In this document: piece by piece, positions 27,796 to 35,341 of the stretch | Layout of the letters: each line of letters begins with the position of its first letter | Position numbering within the stretch: position 1 is the stretch's first letter | Source of the DNA: Bhargavaea ginsengi | Lineage (GTDB): Bacteria > Bacillota > Bacilli > Bacillales_A > Planococcaceae | Reading direction: 5' to 3' | Length of the DNA stretch: 64,000 nt | Assembly: GCF_900109165.1 (NCBI RefSeq) | Contig: NZ_FNZF01000001.1 | Location: 611,376 to 675,375 of the forward strand | Made by a program: the position numbers and the translations under genes | The notes under the pieces: generated by a model | Database searches by the model: none | What the model was told of the DNA's origin: nothing | Seen by the model: the letters and a program-made list of their open reading frames with translations, nothing else

Positions 27796-28265
27796 TCCTC
27801 CTCGAGTCCCGACTTATGTAATTCCCTCTCGAACATCACCATGTCGAACGCGCGGATCCCATCTTCCCAGATTGGTTCGGGATAGGACAAAAAGAAATTC
27901 CTCCGGATGCCGTGCATGCGAAACCCGCATTTCTGGTAGAAGGCAAGATTCCCGATGCTGGAGTTGGCCGTTCCGACGATCATTCTCCTGAATCCCATCT
28001 CCGTGTACCGGGCTATCCCGTCCTCGATCAGGGCGCGTCCGGTTCCCTTTCCCCGAGCCGCTTCATACAGTGCGATGTTCTTTAGCTCCACCGTTTCTCT
28101 ATCAACAGGAACATACAGCGCCGCTCCGAGAACCTCGTCTACTGTCCTCGCCACGTAGAGATGGCCGTCACCTAGATAGTTCCGGACGGCCGCCTCCCCT
28201 TCATCTGCAAGCATCAGCAAATCAAGATAGGCTTCACGCGGACCGTTGGTTTCCTCAATCCTCAT
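27792..28265 (-). CDS. GNAT family N-acetyltransferase
   Basis: 157 residues. The acetyl-CoA loop reads ARGKGTGRALIEDGI (about 84-98) and a later NLAFYQKCGF is typical of motif B. Substrate unknown. Start ATG overlaps the stop of the N-carbamoyl/allantoate hydrolase gene (ATGA), so it belongs to the same operon and may acylate an amino acid that the M20 enzymes release. Confidence 0.85.
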   Translation of the reverse strand: MRIEETNGPREAYLDLLMLADEGEAAVRNYLGDGHLYVARTVDEVLGAALYVPVDRETVELKNIALYEAARGKGTGRALIEDGIARYTEMGFRRMIVGTANSSIGNLAFYQKCGFRMHGIRRNFFLSYPEPIWEDGIRAFDMVMFERELHKSGLEEE

Positions 28266-29563
28266 TTCCCGGCCATCTTCTCCATCCGTTTTTCCGCGAA
28301 CCGCTTCAGTAGATGGACGGCAGTGATGCAGTCGTCGAGGTCGGACCATTCTGCCGGGTTGTGGCTGATGCCGCCGATGCTTTTTACGAAGATCATCGCC
28401 ATCGGCACATGCCTTCCAAGAATCATGGCGTCATGGCCGGCCCCGCTCATGAGTTCCATCGGCCGGATTCCCGCTTGTCCGAAGACCTGGGCCAGTTCTT
28501 CCCGTACTTCATCCGTCACCGGCACGGGGTCGATCGAGGAGGCCAGGTTCAGCTCGACTTCCACTCCAGCTTCAGCCGCGCAGTGCTCCGCTGTTTCACG
28601 CACCTTCTGGACCAGGTCGTCACGCGCCTCCTTATCGAGGTCACGGATATCGATCGTGAGCGCAATCTCTTCCGGAATGACATTGGCGCCGTTCGGCGAG
28701 ACATTCAGCTTGCCGACGGTAGCCACGGCAGTATCGCTGAACTGGGCAGGAAGCGAACTCACTTCATGCACAAAGCGTCCCGCCGCAACGAGCGGATCCC
28801 TGCGCCCGATCATCGGGGTATTTCCGGCATGTCCCGCGGTGCCGCGGAAGATCGCATTCAGCCAGGCCGGTCCCGCAATTCCTTTGACGATGCCGGCAGG
28901 CAAGCCCGCCTGCTCGAGCAGTTTCCCCTGCTCGATATGGATTTCCGCGTAGAATCCGATTTCCTTCGGGTCTCTCGCTACTTCCAGAAATGCATCCATG
29001 GACGTTCCGTAAGCATTGATGACTTCTTCAAACGAGTTGCCGTTTGCATCCGAAAGCACCGATAATGCCTCACGCCCGAGGTCGCCCGTCATCGCCTGGC
29101 TGCCCATGATGCCCGCGCCGAACCTTGATCCTTCCTCCTCAGAGAAAATGATCACTTCAACCGGAACAGGCGGCACATATCCCGTCTCTTTCCACGCTTC
29201 AACCATTTCAAGTGCAGAGAGTACGCCGAGCGGGCCGTCGAAATTGCCGCCGTTCGGGACCGAGTCGACATGGGAACCTGCGGCAAATACTGGTCCGTCC
29301 GTCTTTCCTTCAAGCCGTCCGATCACGTTCCCGGCGCCATCCATCCGGACACCCAGCCCCGCTTCGCGCATCCATTCCATAACCTGTTCCTTCGCCAGCT
29401 TTTCTTCCGCCGAGAAACCTGGGCGGTTAACGCCGCCATCCTCTGTCTCCCCGATCGAAGCAAGTGTTGCCAGCCTGTCCGCGAGCCGCTTTCCGCTTAC
29501 GCCGTCCCGGTCTGCCGTCCCATCATATCCGGCGAGCAGCCGGTCCCTCACCGATTCTCTCAT
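28262..29563 (-). CDS. Zn-dependent hydrolase of the allantoate amidohydrolase / N-carbamoyl-L-amino acid hydrolase family
   Basis: 433 residues. Family motifs GSHVDSVPNGGNFDGPLGV, FSEEEGSRFG, EIHIEQGKLLE, GTAGHAGNTPM and the late SGAGHDAM are present, so metal and substrate sites look complete. Such enzymes cleave N-carbamoyl amino acids, allantoate or ureidoglycolate. No other purine or hydantoin gene is next to it. First gene of the coupled five-gene operon. AAAGGGG precedes the ATG. Confidence 0.88.
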   Translation of the reverse strand: MRESVRDRLLAGYDGTADRDGVSGKRLADRLATLASIGETEDGGVNRPGFSAEEKLAKEQVMEWMREAGLGVRMDGAGNVIGRLEGKTDGPVFAAGSHVDSVPNGGNFDGPLGVLSALEMVEAWKETGYVPPVPVEVIIFSEEEGSRFGAGIMGSQAMTGDLGREALSVLSDANGNSFEEVINAYGTSMDAFLEVARDPKEIGFYAEIHIEQGKLLEQAGLPAGIVKGIAGPAWLNAIFRGTAGHAGNTPMIGRRDPLVAAGRFVHEVSSLPAQFSDTAVATVGKLNVSPNGANVIPEEIALTIDIRDLDKEARDDLVQKVRETAEHCAAEAGVEVELNLASSIDPVPVTDEVREELAQVFGQAGIRPMELMSGAGHDAMILGRHVPMAMIFVKSIGGISHNPAEWSDLDDCITAVHLLKRFAEKRMEKMAGK

Positions 29564-29677
29564 CTGAAAAATCCCCTTTCTCTCTGTCCGAAAAGACGGA
29601 TTACCTAGAATTTTACGTCATCCGTCCGCTTCTTCTATGATAAACTCTTGAATATATGAAAGAAAGGGGACAACATC

Positions 29678-30589
29678 ATGAGCGACATCCGGACCGCAGC
29701 GCTGATCGGCCTCGGAGCCATCGGGGCGGCCTATGCCGAGCGCCTGCAGACACATCTGAAAGAAGATTTCCATGTTTTGGCCGACGAAGGCCGCATCACG
29801 CGATACAGGGATCACGGCATCCGCATCAACGGACGCGAGACCCGCTTCCGCTACAAGCCGCTGACCGATGAGGCGGAGCCGATTGACCTGATTTTGTTCG
29901 GCGTGAAAAATGATCAGCTGGATGAAGCGATTGACTGTGTCCGCCCGTTTGTCGGGCCGGAGACGATCCTCCTGCCGCTCCTGAACGGCATCTCAAGTGA
30001 AGAAGACCTGAAGGCGGCCTTCCCGGACAACCCGGTTCTCTACGCCATGTGCGTTGGCATCGACGCACAACGAAAAGAGCGTGACATCCGTTACTCCAAA
30101 CTTGGCCAGATTACGTTCGGTACGCGTGCCGGCGAATATCCGGAAGCGGAAACTGCGGTTGAGAACCTTTTCCGAGCCGCGGACGTCCCCTACGAAATTC
30201 CTGACGACATCTGGCGCGAGATGTGGTGGAAGTTCATGATCAACGTCGGGGTCAACCAGACCTCCTCGGTCCTCCGAGCACCGTACGGCATTTTCCAGAC
30301 GATCCACAGCGCAAGAAGCTGGATGGAGGAAGTCATGAAGGAAGTCGTGCTCGTCTCCCAGGCGGCAGGCGTCGGCCTGAACGACCGCGACATCACCCGC
30401 TTCCGCCCGGTTCTGGACAGCCTGTCTCCGGAAGGCAAGACGAGCATGCTGCAGGACATTGAACATGGCCGAAAGACCGAAGTCGAATTTCTGGCCGGCA
30501 AGATGGTCGAGCTCGGGGAAAAATACGGCGTACCCGTGCCGGAAAACGAGCATCTGCTGAAAGTCATCCGGGTTCTGGAGAAAATGTGA
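29678..30589 (+). CDS. 2-dehydropantoate 2-reductase (ketopantoate reductase) family
   Basis: 303 residues. N-terminal NADP site GLGAIGAAYAERL, then FGVKNDQ and the conserved lysine and asparagine region WWKFMINVGVNQTSSVL and SMLQDIEHGRKTEVEFLAG. It reduces ketopantoate to pantoate for CoA synthesis, though related paralogues act on other 2-oxo acids. No pan genes are nearby, so a second paralogue role is possible. GAAAGGGG precedes the ATG. Confidence 0.88.
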   Translation: MSDIRTAALIGLGAIGAAYAERLQTHLKEDFHVLADEGRITRYRDHGIRINGRETRFRYKPLTDEAEPIDLILFGVKNDQLDEAIDCVRPFVGPETILLPLLNGISSEEDLKAAFPDNPVLYAMCVGIDAQRKERDIRYSKLGQITFGTRAGEYPEAETAVENLFRAADVPYEIPDDIWREMWWKFMINVGVNQTSSVLRAPYGIFQTIHSARSWMEEVMKEVVLVSQAAGVGLNDRDITRFRPVLDSLSPEGKTSMLQDIEHGRKTEVEFLAGKMVELGEKYGVPVPENEHLLKVIRVLEKM

Positions 30590-30590
30590 C

Positions 30591-31031
30591 ATGACCCAAC
30601 CGGTTCAGCCCCAGTCCTGGGCACACCCGAAGCACATCGTCTCGGCTGCCGCCATCGTTGTGAACGACCAAAATGAACTGCTCCTGATCCGCGGGCCGCG
30701 CCGCGGCTGGGAAATGCCCGGCGGCCAGGTCGAGGAAGGTGAATCGATCCGGGATGCCGCCATCCGGGAGACCTTGGAGGAATCCGGCATTGAGATTGAG
30801 ATCACCGGCTTTTGCGGCATTTACCAGAACGTCTCCCGCGGCATCTGCAACACGCTCTTCACCGGCAAACCGGTCGGCGGCACGCCGACTCCTTGTGAAG
30901 AAGCACTCGAAGTCGGTTTTTTCCCGCTGCCGGATGCGCTCGACATGGTCAGCAACGGGAACTTCCGGGAGCGGATTGCAAAATGTCTGGATCCTGGAAG
31001 CCAGCCGTTTTATGTGGAGTTTAATACGTGA
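30591..31031 (+). CDS. NUDIX hydrolase
   Basis: 146 residues. Nudix box GQVEEGESIRDAAIRETL-EESGI is intact, preceded by RGPRRGWEMPGG. Cleaves a nucleoside diphosphate linked compound; substrate unknown. Starts one base after the reductase stop, so the two genes form one transcript, ended by the terminator at 31039. Confidence 0.9.
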   Translation: MTQPVQPQSWAHPKHIVSAAAIVVNDQNELLLIRGPRRGWEMPGGQVEEGESIRDAAIRETLEESGIEIEITGFCGIYQNVSRGICNTLFTGKPVGGTPTPCEEALEVGFFPLPDALDMVSNGNFRERIAKCLDPGSQPFYVEFNT

Positions 31032-31038
31032 CAAAGCA

Positions 31039-31069
31039 AAGACGCGCCCCTCGCAGGAGCGCGTCTTTT
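31039..31069. terminator. Bidirectional terminator
   Basis: AAAGACGCGC pairs with GCGCGTCTTT around an 11-base loop, between the convergent NUDIX and SLH genes. Confidence 0.88.
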
Positions 31070-31072
31070 GCG

Positions 31073-32134
31073 TTATCGATTCGACTTGACGGTCACATTA
31101 TCGATGGTGTCTCCGCCCCACTCATACTCAAAGAACACTTCAAAATCACCTTTGTGATACCAGAGGTAGTCGTATTCCATCGGGTCTTCCTCTTCTTCTG
31201 TTTGCTCAACCGGCCCCATGTGGCGCATCACTTCTTCCAGTGACGGCTCTTCGTCAAAGTAGTATGTCACCGTGGTGACCGGATCGCCTTCTTCCAGAAC
31301 AGGGTGCGGAACGCCATATTCATACTTCCCGTATACGTGGCGGATTCCGCCTTCGAAATCATACTCAGCTTCCGGGTCACCCGCCTTCTTCTTGAGCTCT
31401 GTAAGCGTGGATCCGATCTGCACGATGGCATCCGACACTTTGCCCTTCCTCAGCTCCGAGTAGAACGATGCCGGCATGACGGACTCCTCTTTGCTCACCT
31501 TGTCGTAGGACCGGACAAGGAACGTGGCGAGTTGTGCCCGGCTTGTCGTGGCACGCGGATGGTACGGATTGGCGACAGAGATGCCATTCTCGAAAAGGAT
31601 TTCAATCGACTTCGCATAGGCGGAGCCGCCGATGTCACTGATCTCCGGTGCACCCGGAAGATCACGGAACGCAAACGTACGGGCAAGTACTTCCGCCATC
31701 TGGTCGCGTGTGATCAGGTTCCCCGCCATCAGCCGGTTATTGGAACCTTTGAAAATTCCCATGTCCTTGACAATCTTTGAATACATGACGAGTTCCTGAT
31801 CCGCCCAGCTATTCGGTACATCCGAGAAGTTCGGAACAGAAGCGGTTCCGTATGTCTTCACATACTCCTCAGGCGTGAGCCCGCTATGTTTGACCACATA
31901 TTTTCCTAACGCCTTCACGACATTTCCGCGGCTCAGCTGTCCGTTCGGTTTGAACGTCCCGTCCCCGTAACCTGTCATGATGCCGAGTTCATTTGCCCGT
32001 ACGATATTGTCGTGATGCGAACTTTCCTTAGGCACATCTGTATAACCGGCGGCAGATGCCGGAAGCGCCGCTCCAAAGATCATCCCTGCCGCAGCCGTTG
32101 ATAGCGCAAGCTTTTTGAATGGCATACGTGTCAT
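31073..32134 (-). CDS. S-layer homology (SLH) domain surface protein
   Basis: 353 residues. A signal peptide (KKLALSTAAAGMIFGAALPASAA) is followed by three SLH modules: YTDVPKESSHHDNIVRANEL-GIMTGYGDGTFKPN; FSDVPNSWADQELVMY; and a third with EISDIGGSAYAKSIEILFENGI. The acidic C-terminal part (about 220-353) is not recognised. SLH modules bind pyruvylated wall polysaccharide. The ribosome site AAAGGAGGT is a perfect anti-16S match. Divergent from the nuclease gene. Confidence 0.9.
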   Translation of the reverse strand: MTRMPFKKLALSTAAAGMIFGAALPASAAGYTDVPKESSHHDNIVRANELGIMTGYGDGTFKPNGQLSRGNVVKALGKYVVKHSGLTPEEYVKTYGTASVPNFSDVPNSWADQELVMYSKIVKDMGIFKGSNNRLMAGNLITRDQMAEVLARTFAFRDLPGAPEISDIGGSAYAKSIEILFENGISVANPYHPRATTSRAQLATFLVRSYDKVSKEESVMPASFYSELRKGKVSDAIVQIGSTLTELKKKAGDPEAEYDFEGGIRHVYGKYEYGVPHPVLEEGDPVTTVTYYFDEEPSLEEVMRHMGPVEQTEEEEDPMEYDYLWYHKGDFEVFFEYEWGGDTIDNVTVKSNR

Positions 32135-32395
32135 ACGCCAACCTCCTTTAAGGTGTTACCGGATAATTTCGGTATTGTCTGGAATTTCCCTTCATTAAAA
32201 ACTACCAGTTTGTAAAATAATCTAAGAATTAAATTAAGGGAGACGCAAAGGACCGCGGCTCCCTCATTAGTACATGAATTCCACTTTATCTATGAGATAA
32301 ACGTTCCGGATGGCAACTTCACCCACTTTACTTTCTACCAAATTTCATCTATAAATAACTTTGGAATATTTACCAAGAAAGAAGGCAAGCACCCC

Positions 32396-33385
32396 ATGGG
32401 TTTACGTTTTAGAAAACGGGTGAAGTACCACTCCAAAGCCGCTCCGGCAATCCTCCTGATCGGTCTGGCCCTATTCCTCACCGGCTGTGGCGAAACGGTC
32501 ACAGATGAAGATGTTATGGAAGAAGAGACGGAGCAGGTCCAAACGGAAGAATCGTCTGAGCCGGAAAAGAAACCTGAGGAAACTGCTCCGGCGAACGATG
32601 AGACCCCGGAGAAAACCGCTCAGGCCAAACCGGAAGAACAGGCGGCAAAAGAAGAAACGGAGCCTGCCAAGAAACCGACCGAAACCGGCGGAACCACGGC
32701 CCATATACCGGTCGAACTCGTCAAGACGATCGACGGCGACACAATCAAGATCCGCTACAATGGGCAAGAAGAAAATGTCCGCTACCTCTTGATCGATACG
32801 CCGGAAACGAGCCACCCCCGCCTCGGCAAGCAGCCGTTCGGCGAACAGGCGAAGGAGCGCAACCGCGAGCTTGTGAACAGCGGCGAACTCTCCATTGAAT
32901 TCGACATCGGCGACCGGACCGACAAGTACGGCCGGTTGCTCGCCTATGTGTATGTAAACGGCAAGAGCGTCCAGGAGACTCTGTTGCGGGAAGGCCTTGC
33001 CCGCGTCGGCTACGTCTATCCGCCGAGCACACGCCACCTGACGCCGTTTGAAGCCGCCGAAGCGGAAGCCAAAGCGAAGAAAGTCGGCATCTGGTCGATC
33101 GAAGACTACGCCACCGACTCCGGATTTGATACGGAAGCTTCCGGCCAGCAAAGCGCTGCTGCGAATGCACCCGCTTCAACAAGCGGTACCTCTTCCGGCG
33201 GGGGCGGGACATCCGGCGGGACAAACTATGACGGTGACCCGAACGCCCAAAGCGGCACGACCACGGAATGGTTCAAAAACTGCACAGAACTCCGCACGAA
33301 ATACCCGGACGGCGTCCCAGCCGGACACCCGGCCTACCAGTCGAAGATGGACCGGGACAAAGACAACTACGCGTGCGAAAGATGA
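32396..33385 (+). CDS. Thermonuclease lipoprotein with C-terminal excalibur domain
   Basis: 329 residues. Lipobox LTGC (Cys31), then a long Glu/Pro/Lys-rich linker, then an SNase domain with catalytic residues in TIDGDTIKI, VRYLLIDTPET and DRTDKYGRLLAYVYV. A Gly/Ser linker leads to an excalibur calcium motif ending DRDKDNYACER. Expected outside the membrane, degrading nucleic acids with Ca2+. GAAGG lies about ten bases before the ATG. The upstream AT-rich 32135-32395 must hold both divergent promoters. Confidence 0.92.
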   Translation: MGLRFRKRVKYHSKAAPAILLIGLALFLTGCGETVTDEDVMEEETEQVQTEESSEPEKKPEETAPANDETPEKTAQAKPEEQAAKEETEPAKKPTETGGTTAHIPVELVKTIDGDTIKIRYNGQEENVRYLLIDTPETSHPRLGKQPFGEQAKERNRELVNSGELSIEFDIGDRTDKYGRLLAYVYVNGKSVQETLLREGLARVGYVYPPSTRHLTPFEAAEAEAKAKKVGIWSIEDYATDSGFDTEASGQQSAAANAPASTSGTSSGGGGTSGGTNYDGDPNAQSGTTTEWFKNCTELRTKYPDGVPAGHPAYQSKMDRDKDNYACER

Positions 33386-33387
33386 CA

Positions 33388-33430
33388 TAAGAAATCCCCA
33401 GCGGGCTTTGCGCCTGCTGGGGATTTCTTA
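33388..33430 (+). terminator. Terminator of the nuclease gene
   Basis: A perfect 15-bp stem (TAAGAAATCCCCAGC and complement) around a 13-base loop, immediately followed by repeat array B1. Confidence 0.88.
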
Positions 33431-33431
33431 T

Positions 33432-33515
33432 GGGTGGCGGGATTGGCATCGTGAGTGGCGAGAACCGGCAGTTGAGTGGCGAGATTGAACGTTCGAGTGG
33501 CGAGATTCACCTGTC
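33432..33515. repeat. 21-bp periodic mini-array B1 (GAGTGGCGAG core)
   Basis: The core GTGGCG recurs at 33434, 33455, 33476 and 33497, each 21 bp apart; the fuller core is GAGTGGCGAG. The intervening 10-11 bases vary. A fifth unit near 33516 is decayed. It lies between convergent genes, directly after the nuclease terminator. Confidence 0.8.
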
Positions 33516-33532
33516 GGACGGGCGGCTTCGGC

Positions 33533-33616
33533 GAGTGTTACACGACTGCCCCCGAGTGTTACGCATCGGCACTTGAGTGTTACACAACCGGCCCCGAGTG
33601 TTACGCACCGACAGTT
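33533..33616. repeat. 21-bp periodic mini-array B2 (GAGTGTTAC core)
   Basis: GAGTGTTACAC/GC recurs at 33533, 33554, 33575 and 33596, exactly 21 bp apart, with variable 10-base spacers. It shares GAGTG with array B1 but differs in the rest, and its phase is shifted by four bases. It ends 18 bases after the stop of the SEC-C gene. Confidence 0.8.
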
Positions 33617-33633
33617 TCACACACTATCTCCTC

Positions 33634-35004
33634 TCACTTCTTCCAGCAGCACTTCTTATACTTCTTCCCGCTACCGCATGGACACGGGTCATTCCGTCCG
33701 ACTTTATCGGAAACAACGGGCTGGCCGGCTCCGGCAGACCCTGCAGCTCCGCCCGACAGCACCTTCAGTCCACCGCTTCCTCTAATCTCGTTCGGCGTGT
33801 GTCCGCGGTTTTCCCACATCCGGGTCGCGTTCACCATATCGAAGAACAGGCCGATCAGTTCATTTGCCTGCTTGTCGTCATCAAATACAATGCCTTCATC
33901 GTCCAGCAGCAGACCCATCGCCTGTGCGGGCGGTGTATTCGACGCAGCGAGGTACTGGGCATAGTCGACCCAGTTGCTGGCGCGTGTTTCCTCACCGCGG
34001 AACAGCTTCCGCTCCGCGAACCTTTGGAACTTCTCCAATTCCGGTGTGACTTCATAATGGTCGGCATCCACATACAGCATCAGTTCTTCTTTCTCCGGCA
34101 CATAATACGGCTTGCCGTTCGCCTGCTTCGAGTAATAGTCGAACCGCTCGGGGTCCTGCAAATCTTCTTGGATAAATCGGTCGCCCTTCACATGGACAAA
34201 TCCGCGGTCGAGCCACTCGGCAGCGGACGGGTCCTTCAGTACCGCCGCAAAGTCCGAGTCCGCAAGTGCCGTCCCGTTTTGCTGATTAAACACTTCCCGC
34301 ACCTTCGTGACCGGCGCGATTCCCCAAAGGTGAGTCAGCGCCAGGATGTAGTCGACTTTCCCCTGAACACCTTCATCCAGTTCCGGCCGAGGCATGCCGA
34401 GAAGGATTTCTTCTCCCGTCTCATACGGTGTATGGCCGCGGTGTGACCAGCTGCGGACGTGATTGTACATATGGGCGGAGTAGCGCATCAGGTCTTCAAA
34501 GTCGTCCGGATCCATCTGCCCAAAATAATCTCCGGCCCGGAGAACCGAGATCAGGTTCTGTAACGCATCTCCCTCTGCCCGATTCGCAGCGGACTGGATC
34601 CATCCCTGTAGCTCTGCTACCTCCTCATCATCAAACAAAAGACGCTGACTCACGAATTTCTCCAACGCCCGGGCCTGCGCCGTCTTTTCAATATAGTTGT
34701 CGTCCCGGTACCGGAGCAGCTCCTCCGCCTCCGGTACATAAAACGGCTTTCCTTTCGTCGCCTCAAGATACAGCTCCGCTTCGTCTTCCTGCATCACGGT
34801 ATCGTGGGCCAGGAATTCCGGTTCAGCCCATACGAACATCCGGTCCATGTCTTCTTCGGACTCCCGGGCCAGCTGCCTCACCTCTTCCGCGCTTACCCGG
34901 TCTCCCGTCTGTTCCGTATAGATTTCCGCCACCTTTTCGTAGGGAACCATCCCGTATAAATGTGTCGTCGAAGCGATATAGTCCATCAGTTGCTGCCTGT
35001 CCAT
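33634..35004 (-). CDS. SEC-C metal-binding domain protein
   Basis: 456 residues. Two related helical regions occur ([19 protein letters not shown] near the start and [18 protein letters not shown] in the middle), followed by a Gly/Ala linker and a C-terminal zinc-binding SEC-C motif ([16 protein letters not shown]). The same motif in SecA binds SecB or ribosomes. Here the function of the helical part is not known. Monocistronic. The two internal repeats suggest an ancient duplication. Confidence 0.82.
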   Translation of the reverse strand: MDRQQLMDYIASTTHLYGMVPYEKVAEIYTEQTGDRVSAEEVRQLARESEEDMDRMFVWAEPEFLAHDTVMQEDEAELYLEATKGKPFYVPEAEELLRYRDDNYIEKTAQARALEKFVSQRLLFDDEEVAELQGWIQSAANRAEGDALQNLISVLRAGDYFGQMDPDDFEDLMRYSAHMYNHVRSWSHRGHTPYETGEEILLGMPRPELDEGVQGKVDYILALTHLWGIAPVTKVREVFNQQNGTALADSDFAAVLKDPSAAEWLDRGFVHVKGDRFIQEDLQDPERFDYYSKQANGKPYYVPEKEELMLYVDADHYEVTPELEKFQRFAERKLFRGEETRASNWVDYAQYLAASNTPPAQAMGLLLDDEGIVFDDDKQANELIGLFFDMVNATRMWENRGHTPNEIRGSGGLKVLSGGAAGSAGAGQPVVSDKVGRNDPCPCGSGKKYKKCCWKK

Positions 35005-35135
35005 CCGTTAGACACCCCTTCCGTCCATTCCAAGTCCCTCCATTATAACGTGAAAGAGCGGAACGACTTCAATCATTCCCTCTCCACCGTTTCTATGAGA
35101 AAATGGAAAAAACCCCGAACGGAAGGTGAAGCTCC

Positions 35136-35297
35136 ATGGACAAACTTAATAAAACCGGCGCATCCGCCATTCTTCTCGGCGTGCTGCTCGGCCTTTTGAT
35201 TGGAACAGCTATGGACAGCTTCGCCGTCGGTGCCGGAATCGCGATTATCTTTTCAATCGTGTTCAGGAAAAGTGAAGAAGAGGATGAGGAAGATTAA
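35136..35297 (+). CDS. Small glycine-rich two-span membrane protein
   Basis: 53 residues. Two short hydrophobic stretches (SAILLGVLLGLLIGTAMD and AVGAGIAIIFSIVF) with glycine-zipper spacing, a TAMDSFA turn and an acidic tail (RKSEEEDEED). AAGGTGA precedes the ATG. Clearly related in plan to the three small genes at 41852-42398. No known function. Followed by the same type of terminator as those genes. Confidence 0.75.
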   Translation: MDKLNKTGASAILLGVLLGLLIGTAMDSFAVGAGIAIIFSIVFRKSEEEDEED

Positions 35298-35306
35298 TCG
35301 TCCACA

Positions 35307-35335
35307 AGAAAGCCGGCCACAGCGGCCGGCTTTCT
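35307..35335. terminator. Bidirectional terminator
   Basis: AGAAAGCCGGCC, loop ACAGC, complement. It separates the small membrane gene from the glycosidase end. The core AAAGCCGGCC hairpin is repeated at 42399-42423. Confidence 0.88.
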
Positions 35336-35341
35336 GCTTCC

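Noticed and set aside
33432-33616. CRISPR array
   Set aside because: Core is 9-11 bases and the period 21 bp, far below CRISPR repeat and spacer sizes, the cores are not palindromic leaders and no cas genes are present.
33476-33964. Plus-strand frame beginning with ECY-type heptads (162 codons)
   Set aside because: The heptads come from the 21-bp repeat array and the rest runs antisense through the SEC-C gene; no ribosome site.
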